From the NCBI GenBank assembly GCA_012798695.1, contig JAAZMR010000007.1, forward strand, positions 1 through 41,673: a stretch of 41,673 bases of DNA, written 5' to 3'. Source of the stretch: Bacillota bacterium. Its GTDB lineage: Bacteria; Bacillota; Limnochordia; DTU087. Position numbers and translations under genes: made by a program. Below are positions 25,227 to 33,457 of the stretch, piece by piece; within the stretch, counting starts at the first letter, position 1, and each line of letters starts with the position of its first letter. Under the pieces are notes generated by a model, which saw nothing but the letters and a program-made list of their open reading frames with translations, was not told the origin of the DNA and ran no database searches.

Positions 25227-26034
25227 CTTCACCCCTTGCTGCAAAGAGACTCTGCCCCGCTAAGCGCACTGGAGTATATGAGTATCGGTGAGCGGGGCAT
25301 GGACCATATTTGCTTAGTGCTTGTAAGTGCTGCCTTGTGGCATAACCCTTGTGAGTAGCGAAACCGTAACACGGATATTGTCTGTCCAGTTCCACCAGCA
25401 AGCGATCTCGTGTAACCTTCGCTATAATGGAGGCTGCCGCCACTACATCACAACGATGATCTCCACCGACAATAGCTCTTTGGGGAAAAGGCAATTCTGT
25501 GATGGCAAAACGTCCGTCTACCAGGCAATAGTCCGGAGCTGGTGATAGAGCAAGTGCTGCTTTGTGCATAGCTGCTAACGTAGCCACGTGAATATTGACA
25601 CGATCAATCTCTTGTGGCTGGACAATGCCGATTCCCACGGCAAGCGCCCAATCCCAGATATCATCATAAAGCTCCATTCGCTTTGACTCAGGCAAGCGCT
25701 TGGAGTCATCCAAACCCAGAGGGATCATTTCGGGAGGGAAAACTACTGCCGCGGCTACTACGGGCCCAGCTAGGGGGCCTCTGCCCGCCTCATCGATCCC
25801 GGCTATATGCTGATAGCCCTGACGATAAAGCACTCGTCGAAACCGGTAAAGCTGCTTCCCGTGGGACAAAGCTCTCTGCTGATCTGCCTGGTGCTTCCTG
25901 ATAGAAACAGCCAGCCTCTGGACCGACACTCGGGAATCAGCCTCTAATGCCGAAATCTCTCCGGGCTCTAAGTCTACTTTGTTTTCCACCCATTCTTTGA
26001 TCTCCGCTACAGTCCATTCTTCCAATTCGAACAT
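25204..26034 (-). CDS. rnhB: Ribonuclease HII
   Basis: RNase HII removes ribonucleotides from DNA and degrades RNA-DNA hybrids. The protein of about 276 residues has an N-terminal extension of about 75 residues like Bacillus RnhB. The catalytic core follows: AGIDEAGRGPLAGPVVAAAV (D and E of the active site), LGLDDSKRL, YCLVDGRF and ASIIAKVTRDRL, ending with GYATRQHLQALSKYGPC. The ATG at 26034 has TAGGTGA upstream; the frame opens 9 codons earlier with no clear site. It follows rbgA, as in Bacillus, and overlaps the HD-GYP gene. Confidence 0.95.
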   Translation of the reverse strand: MFELEEWTVAEIKEWVENKVDLEPGEISALEADSRVSVQRLAVSIRKHQADQQRALSHGKQLYRFRRVLYRQGYQHIAGIDEAGRGPLAGPVVAAAVVFPPEMIPLGLDDSKRLPESKRMELYDDIWDWALAVGIGIVQPQEIDRVNIHVATLAAMHKAALALSPAPDYCLVDGRFAITELPFPQRAIVGGDHRCDVVAAASIIAKVTRDRLLVELDRQYPCYGFATHKGYATRQHLQALSKYGPCPAHRYSYTPVRLAGQSLFAARGEGDEDRTG

Positions 26035-26156
26035 GGTATCACCTAGAAGACAGGCTGGCATGTTCAGCCTATTTCATTACTGATTCTCTCATATGTTGGG
26101 TTTTCCTTCCTGAAGTGGTAGATTTCGACACATATTCTACAAATCCTGAGGGAAGT

Positions 26157-27008
26157 CTAATCTGGAGTCTCAAGAGTAAATCTACCAAGCAGCCCTTGAC
26201 GGAATTCCTGAAGGAGCAGCAAGGCTGCTTTCTCCTCATCTACACGACCTCCGGATAATAAATAACCTCGACGCTTGCCTATAGCTTCCAGTACGACCTC
26301 ACCACTCTCCAGCGACTGAGCTAGACCGTATCTGTGCACTAGAGCCTCCGGCCTGCTTGTCAAGAGGAATTGCGCCAAGCAAGTACTTACCCTCACGAAA
26401 TCAAAAACGTCATCACTAATAGCTCCGGTAATTGCCAGATATAAACCGATATTGGGATCTTCGAATTTGGGCCAGAGCACCCCAGGTACGTCCATGAGTT
26501 GCAGCCAATTACCTACTCGAACCCATTGCTTCCCGCGGGTTACCCCCGGCTGAGCGCCGGTTTTCGTGACCGCTCGCTTAGCTAATCGATTGATGAGTGT
26601 GGATTTCCCTACATTTGGCACACCCACTACAAGCCCTCGTAAACCCCGAGTCTGCCGCCCCCGTTCCTGCAGTCGCTGGCCAACACTCCTGTGTATGGCC
26701 CTGACCATGCTCTCCAATCTGCCCACGCCCCTCCCAGACTTGAGGTCCACAGCCACCGGCCGTAAATCTTGTTTCTCCAGGACCCGCACCCAGGCAGTGG
26801 TAAGTTCCCGATCGGCTAAATCTGACTTGGCCAGCACTGTGATCACCGGCTTGCTGGCCAAAAGCTCGGCTAAATCTGTATTATGACTGCTTGCTGGTAT
26901 ACGAGCATCACGGACCTCGAGGAGGAGATCAACTACCCTCAAATTCTCCTGGAGCTCCCGTTTGGTTCTCGCCATATGGCCTGGATACCACTGAATATCA
27001 ATCGGCAT
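26157..27008 (-). CDS. rbgA: Ribosome biogenesis GTPase RbgA (YlqF)
   Basis: RbgA is a circularly permuted GTPase needed for late assembly of the 50S subunit. The 283-residue protein begins MPIDIQWYPGHMARTKREL. In the permuted order the G4-like motif comes first, at residues 60-63, then G1 GVPNVGKS at 129-136, G2 PGVTRG and G3 DVPG at 173-176. A C-terminal helical domain follows. The G4 motif reads AKSD, not the usual NKxD, so the asparagine that normally contacts guanine is replaced by alanine. The ATG at 27008 has GGAAGGA upstream. It follows lepB after about 34 bases and precedes rnhB, the same order as in Bacillus. Confidence 0.95.
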   Translation of the reverse strand: MPIDIQWYPGHMARTKRELQENLRVVDLLLEVRDARIPASSHNTDLAELLASKPVITVLAKSDLADRELTTAWVRVLEKQDLRPVAVDLKSGRGVGRLESMVRAIHRSVGQRLQERGRQTRGLRGLVVGVPNVGKSTLINRLAKRAVTKTGAQPGVTRGKQWVRVGNWLQLMDVPGVLWPKFEDPNIGLYLAITGAISDDVFDFVRVSTCLAQFLLTSRPEALVHRYGLAQSLESGEVVLEAIGKRRGYLLSGGRVDEEKAALLLLQEFRQGLLGRFTLETPD

Positions 27009-27042
27009 TACTTTACATTCCTTCCACAATCAGCCCTTGCCG

Positions 27043-27585
27043 CTATCGGGCCAAGGATCTTGGTACCCGAATAATGCCTATTGACCCAACTGGCCAATAA
27101 CTAGCCACTGCGCGTCCCATTAGCATCTTGCGTTCAACAAAGCCTACATCGGGGAAACGGCTGTCGTCGCTGTTATTACGGTTGTCTCCCAAAACAAAAT
27201 ACCGGCCTGCCGGGACTTTGCGTGGCCCCCAATCTCCATAGGTAGGAGCATTGATATACGGCTCCTCCAGCGGCTTGCCATTGACGTATACTACGGTATC
27301 TCTGATCATGATCTCGTCACCAGGCACCCCGATAATCCGCTTGATAAACTTCCGCCTAGGATCAGCCGGATAGCGGAAAACAGCAATTTCTCCAGCAGCG
27401 GGAGTTCGAAACCGGTAGGTAAGCTTGTCAACCAGTAATCGCTGCCCATTGTGCAGGGTGGGCTCCATAGAGCGCCCCTGAACCACGAAAGATTGAGCGA
27501 TAAACGTAATTATCAATAAGGCCAAGATGATTGCTATTACGAACGCTTCCAGGTATTCACGCAGCTCCGACTTCTCTGCAACCAT
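27043..27585 (-). CDS. lepB: Type I signal peptidase
   Basis: This enzyme cleaves signal peptides from exported proteins at the outer face of the membrane. The 180-residue protein has one N-terminal membrane helix (residues about 12-34). It is followed by the catalytic serine in QGRSMEPTL and the catalytic lysine in KFIKRIIGVPGD. The later family boxes VPAGRYFVLGDNRNNSDDSR and GRAVASYWP are also present. An ATG at 27585 with GGGAG 9 bases upstream is used; a GTG two codons earlier is the alternative. It lies between a terminator after rplS and rbgA, a common Bacillota arrangement. Confidence 0.96.
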   Translation of the reverse strand: MVAEKSELREYLEAFVIAIILALLIITFIAQSFVVQGRSMEPTLHNGQRLLVDKLTYRFRTPAAGEIAVFRYPADPRRKFIKRIIGVPGDEIMIRDTVVYVNGKPLEEPYINAPTYGDWGPRKVPAGRYFVLGDNRNNSDDSRFPDVGFVERKMLMGRAVASYWPVGSIGIIRVPRSLAR

Positions 27586-27617
27586 TGTCACGTTCTCCCT
27601 TCAACCGTAAATTCGTG

Positions 27618-27645
27618 AAAAAAGGGACTGATCTAGTCCCTTTTT
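27618..27645 (-). terminator. Rho-independent terminator after rplS
   Basis: GGGACT and AGTCCC pair around a 5-base loop, flanked by A and T runs that extend the stem. On the coding strand six T follow the stem. It lies between rplS and lepB and should end the rpsP-to-rplS transcript or reduce readthrough into lepB. The flanking runs make it potentially active in both directions. Confidence 0.88.
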
Positions 27646-27663
27646 CCATTCTGCCCAGCAACT

Positions 27664-28014
27664 TTACCAGCTCTGCCGTTCTCTGATGCGAGCTGCTCTG
27701 CCTACTCGTTGTCGCAAATAGTATAACTTGGCCCGGCGTACCCGGCCGCGCCGAATTACCTCAATCTTATCCACCCGAGGTGAATGTACGGGAAAAGTTC
27801 TTTCCACGCCCACTCCCTGGGTAATCTTTCTCACAGTAAAGGTCTCCCTAAGCCCGCCACCTGAGCGAGCAATGACTACTCCCTCGAAGATCTGGATCCG
27901 CTCACGTTCCGCCTCTACAACCTTTACATGAACCCGTACAGTATCTCCTGCCCGGAAATCAGGAACATTGGTCTTCAGTTGCTCATTCTCAATTGCCTGC
28001 AGAATATCCATGGC
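27664..28014 (-). CDS. rplS: 50S ribosomal protein L19
   Basis: L19 lies at the interface of the two ribosomal subunits. The 116-residue protein shows [20 protein letters not shown], then [20 protein letters not shown] and [20 protein letters not shown], and ends [20 protein letters not shown]. The ATG at 28014 has GGGAGG 9 bases upstream and gives normal length. It follows trmD, the order conserved widely in bacteria. Confidence 0.98.
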   Translation of the reverse strand, partial: AMDILQAIENEQLKTNVPDFRAGDTVRVHVKVVEAERERIQIFEGVVIARSGGGLRETFTVRKITQGVGVERTFPVHSPRVDKIEVIRRGRVRRAKLYYLRQRVGRAARIRERQSW

Positions 28015-28037
28015 TTTCTGCCTCCCTTCCATCGATC

Positions 28038-28790
28038 TTAATCCGAATCATCCTCGGACTGGTTTGGTCCTGCTTGAATACTTGCCAAGAACTCTCGCTC
28101 TTTTTTGCTGAGTTCAACTTTGGGCAACAGGTCCGGCCGTCGTTGTAAGGTTCGCCGCAATGACTGCCGCCGTCGCCACTGGGCAATCTTCTGGTGATCA
28201 CCAGAGAGCAATACATCAGGTACATGCATGCCTTCAAAATCCCGGGGCCGTGTGTATTGCGGATATTCCAGAAGCCCCTTGGCAAAGGAATCGGTCTCAA
28301 CAGCGGTAGCTTCCCCTAAAGCTCCTGGCAAGAAGCGCACTATCGCATCAATTACTACCATAGCTGGGAGCTCTCCCCCAGTCAGTACATAGTCACCGAT
28401 AGAGATCTGCCTTGTCACCAGACCCTGTCTGATTCGCTCATCTATCCCCTCATAGTGGCCACAAAGCAGCAGCAATCGTTTCTCCTCCGCGAGCTCCTTG
28501 GCCAATTCGTGAGTAAATGGTTCACCTTGTGGGGTCATTAGAACCACTGGAGCCGGTTCCTGATCCAATACGTGCCTAACCGCCGCAAACACCGGCTCAG
28601 GCTTCATCACCATGCCAGCTCCCCCACCAAAGGGATAGTCATCTACTTGACGATGCCGATCAGTGGCAAAATCCCGGATATCCCAAAGATGGATATCCAC
28701 AAGCCCTGCTGCTTGTGCCCGCCCGATGATACTGGCTTGAAGAGGCCCATAAAACATCTCCGGAAACAATGTGAGTACATCAATCCGCAT
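28038..28790 (-). CDS. trmD: tRNA (guanine-N1)-methyltransferase TrmD
   Basis: TrmD methylates G37 of tRNAs that read codons starting with C, using S-adenosylmethionine, and prevents +1 frameshifting. The 250-residue protein has the N-terminal SPOUT core ([13 protein letters not shown]). The trefoil-knot motifs [35 protein letters not shown] and FLPGALG are also visible. The ATG has GGGAGGTG upstream. It follows rimM by 16 bases and precedes rplS. Confidence 0.98.
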   Translation of the reverse strand: MRIDVLTLFPEMFYGPLQASIIGRAQAAGLVDIHLWDIRDFATDRHRQVDDYPFGGGAGMVMKPEPVFAAVRHVLDQEPAPVVLMTPQGEPFTHELAKELAEEKRLLLLCGHYEGIDERIRQGLVTRQISIGDYVLTGGELPAMVVIDAIVRFLPGALGEATAVETDSFAKGLLEYPQYTRPRDFEGMHVPDVLLSGDHQKIAQWRRRQSLRRTLQRRPDLLPKVELSKKEREFLASIQAGPNQSEDDSD

Positions 28791-28806
28791 AGTATGGCAC
28801 CTCCCA

Positions 28807-29334
28807 CTATAGATCCAGTAACCCGGGGAGCAAACTTACCAGCATTCGACCTCTATCTAAGTCTACGCTAACTATGACTTCCTCGATTGCCGGCAAAAGA
28901 ATATCTTGCTCGCGCGTCGCCGCTTCCACCACATAGACATCATTAGCACCGAGTTGTAATACTTCCTTAAGCCTTCCCAGGTACTCACCAGCCTCAGTAT
29001 AGACAGAGAGACCTACAAGGTCAAAGATGTAATAATGCCCCGGTGGCAAGTCCACTACTTGATCTCGGGGAATCATCAGCAGCAATCCCCGCAACTGCTC
29101 TGCTGCTTCTCTGGATTCAACGCCACCCAGATGACAAATCACCTGGCCCTCTTGGCGCCCGGCTAACGCAAAACTTACTAATTGGGGCTCAGCGTCATCC
29201 CTGCCAACATATACCTCAGCTAAAGAATCAAACCGATGGGGATAGTCAGTATGCATGATCACTTTCACTGCACCCTGTACGCCATGGGGTCTGGTGATCT
29301 CGCCGATGACTACCCAAGCCCTTGAGTCCTTCAC
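28807..29334 (-). CDS. rimM: 16S rRNA processing protein RimM
   Basis: RimM binds ribosomal protein S19 and helps mature the 30S head. The 175-residue protein has the N-terminal RimM barrel ([19 protein letters not shown]) and a C-terminal PRC barrel ([20 protein letters not shown], then GANDVYVVE and LLPAIEEVI). It starts at a GTG that overlaps the ylqD stop by one base. Position between ylqD and trmD supports the call. Confidence 0.96.
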   Translation of the reverse strand: MKDSRAWVVIGEITRPHGVQGAVKVIMHTDYPHRFDSLAEVYVGRDDAEPQLVSFALAGRQEGQVICHLGGVESREAAEQLRGLLLMIPRDQVVDLPPGHYYIFDLVGLSVYTEAGEYLGRLKEVLQLGANDVYVVEAATREQDILLPAIEEVIVSVDLDRGRMLVSLLPGLLDL

Positions 29335-29753
29335 TATTCTGGCCGTCCTTCCCGCAATTCGATCACTTCATCATCTCTTGTGACCAGCTCAACATAGAGG
29401 ATTTTGCTGATATCGTCACCCACAGAGACTTCCACCCAACTCTCCAGGGTGCCACGCGCTATCTCTTGGCCTGTCGGCAGATTGCTGACTTCCTGCATCT
29501 GGTCGCCCAGGCGCTCCCGGGTCTCCCGACGTTTTTGCTTTTCATCCTCGAGCTGTTGTCGCATCTCCATAGCTCGCTTCAGATTCTGTCTCTCCAATTC
29601 CGGCAGAATCCGTTTAGCTTGAAATTCCAGTTGCTGAATTTCCATATCCAGGCGATTGATCGCCCGCTCCAATTCCTGGCTTAGCTCTCTCCGCAACCGG
29701 TCAGTGACTATGGATTTCCATACAACTGGTCGATTGATGGTGATTTTCTGCAT
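29334..29753 (-). CDS. ylqD: YlqD family protein
   Basis: This 139-residue protein matches YlqD, a Bacillota protein of unknown function encoded between khpA and rimM. It begins MQKITINRPVVWKSIVTD and continues as a long charged helix (residues about 20-90) with coiled-coil character. It ends in a small beta-rich domain (TLESWVEVSVGDDISKILYV). The ATG has GGAGGTGA upstream. Its setting in the ribosomal assembly cluster suggests a link to translation, but no activity can be stated. Confidence 0.88.
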   Translation of the reverse strand: MQKITINRPVVWKSIVTDRLRRELSQELERAINRLDMEIQQLEFQAKRILPELERQNLKRAMEMRQQLEDEKQKRRETRERLGDQMQEVSNLPTGQEIARGTLESWVEVSVGDDISKILYVELVTRDDEVIELREGRPE

Positions 29754-29808
29754 ACCATCACCTCCCCAGAACCAGTGGCAGCATTAACTCCCATCCGGGG
29801 AAAGTAGC

Positions 29809-30039
29809 CTAATCGATAATCTCTACGTGTACCATTTTACCTTCCTTGGTGGCAGCCGCTCTCACCACGGTGCGAATAGCTTTGGCAATGCGGCCTTGTT
29901 TGCCGATCACCTTGCCCATATCATCTGGCGCCACCCGTAATTCTAGGATGAGGGACCTTTCCCCCTCAACCTGACTTACCTGCACTGCTTCCGGTTGGTC
30001 AACCAGTGCTCTGGCGATAAACTCAACAAGTTCTTTCAT
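29809..30039 (-). CDS. khpA: KH domain RNA-binding protein KhpA
   Basis: KhpA is a small single-KH RNA-binding protein that works with KhpB in several Bacillota and affects cell division and growth. The 76-residue protein begins [19 protein letters not shown]. Its KH core [20 protein letters not shown] contains the GxxG-type loop GKQG. The ATG at 30039 has AGGAGG 9 bases upstream; the longer frame overlaps rpsP and is not used. It sits directly after rpsP. Confidence 0.95.
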   Translation of the reverse strand: MKELVEFIARALVDQPEAVQVSQVEGERSLILELRVAPDDMGKVIGKQGRIAKAIRTVVRAAATKEGKMVHVEIID

Positions 30040-30052
30040 TTTCTGTGCCCTC

Positions 30053-30328
30053 CTACTGCGCCTGTTTGCGCAATGCCGTAAACTTATCCATGATTCCCAC
30101 TTCGGAAAGTAGGTACTTGGCGGTATCCGAGGGCTGGGCACCTTTCTGCAGCCAATCGATGGCCTTCTCTTCATCGATCACAATTTTGGCCGGTTCTTCC
30201 AAGGGATCGTAATAGCCCAAAGTGTCAATGAGTCGACCATTACGGGCCGCCCGTGAATCAGCTACCACCAAACGATAAAAAGGCCTCTTTTTGGCACCCA
30301 TTCTTCTCAAACGAATTCTCACAGCCAT
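30053..30328 (-). CDS. rpsP: 30S ribosomal protein S16
   Basis: S16 helps fold the 5' domain of 16S rRNA. The 91-residue protein has the S16 signature [20 protein letters not shown] and then [20 protein letters not shown] with DPLEEP. The ATG has a strong GGAAGGAGG site. It follows ffh and precedes khpA, as is common in Bacillota. In the gap before it (30329-30466) only weak hairpins are visible. Confidence 0.98.
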   Translation of the reverse strand: MAVRIRLRRMGAKKRPFYRLVVADSRAARNGRLIDTLGYYDPLEEPAKIVIDEEKAIDWLQKGAQPSDTAKYLLSEVGIMDKFTALRKQAQ

Positions 30329-30466
30329 AGAATAGTTCCTCCTTCCTTTCTAGTCTTATCTATACTGATCGGCTCTTAAGTTGACTAACTCAAATGCCGC
30401 TCAGTGATTAACCGAGTTTCACCATGCTTCTATGGTAGCAGCAGGGAAACCAGGTTATCAACGCGA

Positions 30467-31813
30467 TTAGCGAAATAGGTTAAATGCTCCTCCCCGCTTG
30501 CGGCGTGCTTTCTGGTCTAAGGCACCCAACTGCCGCAACATCTGACGGGTTTGGCTAAACTGCTTCAGCAACCGATTCACATCTTGTACCCGAGTACCGC
30601 TGCCATCGGCAATGCGCCGCTTCCTGCTGCCGCTAATGATTTCGGGGCGCAGACGCTCTTCTACAGTCATTGATCTAATGATAGCTTCCACCTGAGTAAA
30701 CTGTCTTTCATCCACCTGCATGCCCTGCAAACCCTTCATCCCAGGCACTCCTGGAAGCATATCCAACAGCTGGTCCAATGGTCCCATGTTTCTGACCTGT
30801 TCCAACTGCTCGAGAAAATCTTCAAAGGTAAACTCCGCAGTGCGAAGCTTATCCGCCATCTCCCGAGCCCTTTCCTCATCAATCTGGGCTTCGGCTCTTT
30901 CAATTAGGGTGAGGACATCCCCCATACCCAATATGCGAGATGCCATTCGCTCAGGGTAAAAAGGCTCCAAACCATCCAATTTCTCACCGGTAGCTGCAAA
31001 CTTGATCGGCTTACCGGTAACTGCCTTAATAGATAGGGCAGCTCCTCCTCGGGCATCACCATCTAGCTTGGTCAGGATAATCCCGTCTATGTCCAGCTTT
31101 TCATTAAAACTGCTGGCCACATTCACAGCATCTTGACCGGTCATGGCATCGACCACTAGCAGCACCTGGGGTGATACAGCCCTATCGATAGCACCAAGCT
31201 CTGCCATGAGTTCTTCATCTGTATGCAGCCTTCCAGCAGTGTCCAGTATCACCACATCATTACCATTGCGCTTGGCGTGCTCTACAGCTGCCTTAGCGAT
31301 ATCAACTGGCGTTACCTGATCCCCTAAGCTAAAAACCGGGATCTGCAGCTGTTCTCCCAGGACTTGCAGCTGCTTGATGGCTGCCGGCCGATAGATATCT
31401 GCTGCTGCCAACAGCGGACGATGCCCCTGTTTCCGCAGCAAGTTGGCCAGTTTGGCACAGCCAGTCGTCTTCCCGGCACCCTGTGGTCCTACCAGCATGA
31501 TTATGCTAGGTAGTCGTGAAGCCAACTCCAGCTTGCTTTGAGTGCCCCCCATCAGTTCGGTGAGCTCCTCGTGCACAATCTTGATCACCTGGTGAGCCGG
31601 TGATAGTGAAGTCATTACTTCCTGCCCCACCGCTCGCTCCCGCACTCGGGCTGTGAATTCTCTTACCACTTTGTAGTTAACATCCGCCTCTAGAAGTGCA
31701 AGCCGGACTTCCCGCAGGGCCTCTTTGACGTCCTGTTCTGTCAACTTGCCCCTTCCCCGGAGCTTCCCTAAAGTGTTCTGCAGTTTCTCGGCCAAAGTAC
31801 CGAATACCGCCAT
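30467..31813 (-). CDS. ffh: Signal recognition particle protein Ffh
   Basis: Ffh is the SRP54 GTPase that binds SRP RNA and signal sequences and delivers ribosomes to FtsY. The 448-residue protein has an N-domain helical bundle and a G-domain with G1 GPQGAGKTT (residues 109-117). DIYRPAA, DTAGRLHTDEELM, and TKLDGDARGG follow. The methionine-rich M-domain carries the RNA-binding SGSRKRRIADGSG. The ATG has GAGGAGGG upstream. It follows ylxM within the same promoter unit. Confidence 0.98.
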   Translation of the reverse strand: MAVFGTLAEKLQNTLGKLRGRGKLTEQDVKEALREVRLALLEADVNYKVVREFTARVRERAVGQEVMTSLSPAHQVIKIVHEELTELMGGTQSKLELASRLPSIIMLVGPQGAGKTTGCAKLANLLRKQGHRPLLAAADIYRPAAIKQLQVLGEQLQIPVFSLGDQVTPVDIAKAAVEHAKRNGNDVVILDTAGRLHTDEELMAELGAIDRAVSPQVLLVVDAMTGQDAVNVASSFNEKLDIDGIILTKLDGDARGGAALSIKAVTGKPIKFAATGEKLDGLEPFYPERMASRILGMGDVLTLIERAEAQIDEERAREMADKLRTAEFTFEDFLEQLEQVRNMGPLDQLLDMLPGVPGMKGLQGMQVDERQFTQVEAIIRSMTVEERLRPEIISGSRKRRIADGSGTRVQDVNRLLKQFSQTRQMLRQLGALDQKARRKRGGAFNLFR

Positions 31814-31889
31814 AGTGGGCCCTCCTCAACCGTGATCTATCCAAGGCAATCTCTGCCAACGGCGTTTTCCACACTAAATGATTCCATAT

Positions 31890-32261
31890 CTAAAAGTCTT
31901 CCGTCAATTGTATAATCAATTCCTCTAGATCAGCTACCTGACCTTGCCAAGGTCTGTCTGCAGGTTCACTCGACAGCATCTCACTTAAGTCTTCTATCCC
32001 AGTCTGAAGCATCTCTACAAGTTCCCGCTGCCTAGTATATCGCTGTATTAATCCCAGCTTCTCCTCAAAATTGGCCAAGATCTTTTGGGAACGCCTGATC
32101 ACATCATATACAGCTTGTCGAGTAACCCCATACTGCTCTGCGATCTCACCCAAGGATAGATCATCCTGATGATACAGCGAGAAGAACAGACGTTGTTTAT
32201 CTGTCAGTAATTGACCGTAAAAATCAAAGAGCATACCCATGTGAACGGTTTTCTCGATCAT
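31890..32261 (-). CDS. ylxM: YlxM family helix-turn-helix protein
   Basis: YlxM is a small Bacillota protein encoded before ffh and known in streptococci as an SRP-associated factor. The 123-residue protein opens with MGMLFDFYGQLLTDKQRLF, and then FSLYHQDDLSLGEIAEQYGV followed by TRQAVYDVIRRSQK forms a sigma-region-4-like helix-turn-helix. The rest is a charged helix. The ATG has a GGGG/GGAG-containing leader. A consensus SigA promoter lies just upstream, so ylxM is the first gene of the ffh-rpsP transcript. Confidence 0.95.
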   Translation of the reverse strand: MIEKTVHMGMLFDFYGQLLTDKQRLFFSLYHQDDLSLGEIAEQYGVTRQAVYDVIRRSQKILANFEEKLGLIQRYTRQRELVEMLQTGIEDLSEMLSSEPADRPWQGQVADLEELIIQLTEDF

Positions 32262-32300
32262 GCTCTCCGCCCCTGTTAAGCAAAAATGCTTTACAGCAGT

Positions 32301-32329
32301 AGTATACTAGGCTCTCCCCCCTCTGTCAA
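32301..32329 (-). promoter_or_regulatory. Consensus SigA promoter for ylxM-ffh
   Basis: A perfect -35 box TTGACA (32329-32324) and a -10 box TATACT (32306-32301) are separated by exactly 17 bases on the coding strand. Transcription would start near 32294, about 33 bases before the ylxM ATG. It lies right after the ftsY terminator, so the SRP and ribosomal genes have their own supply. Confidence 0.9.
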
Positions 32330-32332
32330 CAC

Positions 32333-32356
32333 AAAAAACCTGAGTATCTGATCAAG
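32333..32356 (-). terminator. Weak rho-independent terminator after ftsY
   Basis: CTTGA and TCAGG form a 5-base-pair stem with one wobble around an 8-base loop, followed by six T on the coding strand. It begins only a few bases after the ftsY stop. The stem is short, so termination may be partial. Confidence 0.45.
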
Positions 32357-32359
32357 TCA

Positions 32360-33430
32360 TTATGCCTCAAAGAGAGCAGTCACAAATTCATCAGGCTCAA
32401 AATCCCGCAAATCATCATATGCCTCCCCAATGCAAATCAGTTTCACCGGTATGCCCAGCTCAGCAGCAATGGCTACGATAATACCGCCTTTAGCGGTTCC
32501 ATCCAGTTTGGTCAAAACCAAGCCACTGACATCTACTGCCTCACTAAAAAGCTTAGCTTGGGAAAGGGCATTTTGGCCAGCGGTAGCATCTACCACCAAT
32601 AGGACCTCCGCCGATTGACCATCTAGTTCTCGCTCTATCACCCGACCGATCTTGCCCAATTCCCGCATGAGATTGGCTTTCGTCTGGAGCCGCCCCGCAG
32701 TATCGATCATCACTACATCACACTGACGGGCACGGCCGGCTTGGATGGTGTCAAAGGCAACAGCCGCTGGATCCGCACCGGGTTGATGTTTAACCAAATC
32801 AACCCCGACCCGGTCTGCCCAAATCTCCAATTGCTCAGTGGCGGCTGCTCTAAAGGTATCAGCGGCTCCCAAGAGGACTTCTAACCCTTGAGATTTGAAG
32901 CGATATGCTAGTTTACCGATGGTAGTCGTCTTGCCAGCACCATTGACCCCCACCACCATAATCACCGCCGGGGACGTATCAGCAAGTGTCAAAGTGCCGG
33001 TATGGGCCGAGAGAATGTCCAAAATCGTCTGCTGCAAGATCGGCCTTAGTGTGGTAGGATCGGTTACTCTCTCAGTTTCTACCTTTGCCCGCACCTGATC
33101 AACCAGCCGCAGCGTGGTCTCCACCCCTACATCCGCTTGGATCAGCACCTCTTCCAATTCCTCAAATAGGTCTTCATCTATCCTCTTGTGACTGGACAGC
33201 AGATGGTCTATGCGGGCCATAAAAGATGACCGCGTTCTAGTTAGGCCATCCTTAAGGCGGTTGAATAAACCTTGGCCTTGCTCTTCCTGCTGCATTGTCT
33301 TCTCTTCGCTGTTGAGGTCCAGTTCATCTTTGCTGTTTGCATCATCTTTTGCTGCAGACTCTACCTCAACGGGGTGGTTCTTGGTTTTCTCTGTCTTTCC
33401 CTTGCGCCGTAGCCAATTGGAAAATCCCAC
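32360..33430 (-). CDS. ftsY: Signal recognition particle receptor FtsY
   Basis: FtsY is the membrane-associated receptor GTPase for SRP. The 356-residue protein has a short acidic N-terminal A-domain (residues about 20-55, rich in E, D and K) and a helical N-domain. The G-domain shows G1 GVNGAGKTTT (161-170), DTFRAAA, DTAGRLQTKANLM and TKLDGTAKGG. It starts at a GTG with AAAGGAGAGGTGA upstream. It follows smc closely, as in Bacillus. Confidence 0.98.
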   Translation of the reverse strand: MGFSNWLRRKGKTEKTKNHPVEVESAAKDDANSKDELDLNSEEKTMQQEEQGQGLFNRLKDGLTRTRSSFMARIDHLLSSHKRIDEDLFEELEEVLIQADVGVETTLRLVDQVRAKVETERVTDPTTLRPILQQTILDILSAHTGTLTLADTSPAVIMVVGVNGAGKTTTIGKLAYRFKSQGLEVLLGAADTFRAAATEQLEIWADRVGVDLVKHQPGADPAAVAFDTIQAGRARQCDVVMIDTAGRLQTKANLMRELGKIGRVIERELDGQSAEVLLVVDATAGQNALSQAKLFSEAVDVSGLVLTKLDGTAKGGIIVAIAAELGIPVKLICIGEAYDDLRDFEPDEFVTALFEA

Positions 33431-33457
33431 GTCACCTCTCCTTTCTCATCAGGGCTG

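Noticed and set aside
26124-26130. TGTCGAA, a match to the Spo0A box, before rnhB
   Set aside because: A 7-base match is expected several times by chance in this window, there is no paired second site, and no promoter is clear next to it.
30329-30466. Hairpins in the gap between ffh and rpsP (for example ACCAT/ATGGT and CTCGGT/ACTGAG)
   Set aside because: The stems are short, no T run follows, and they do not match a known ribosomal protein leader.
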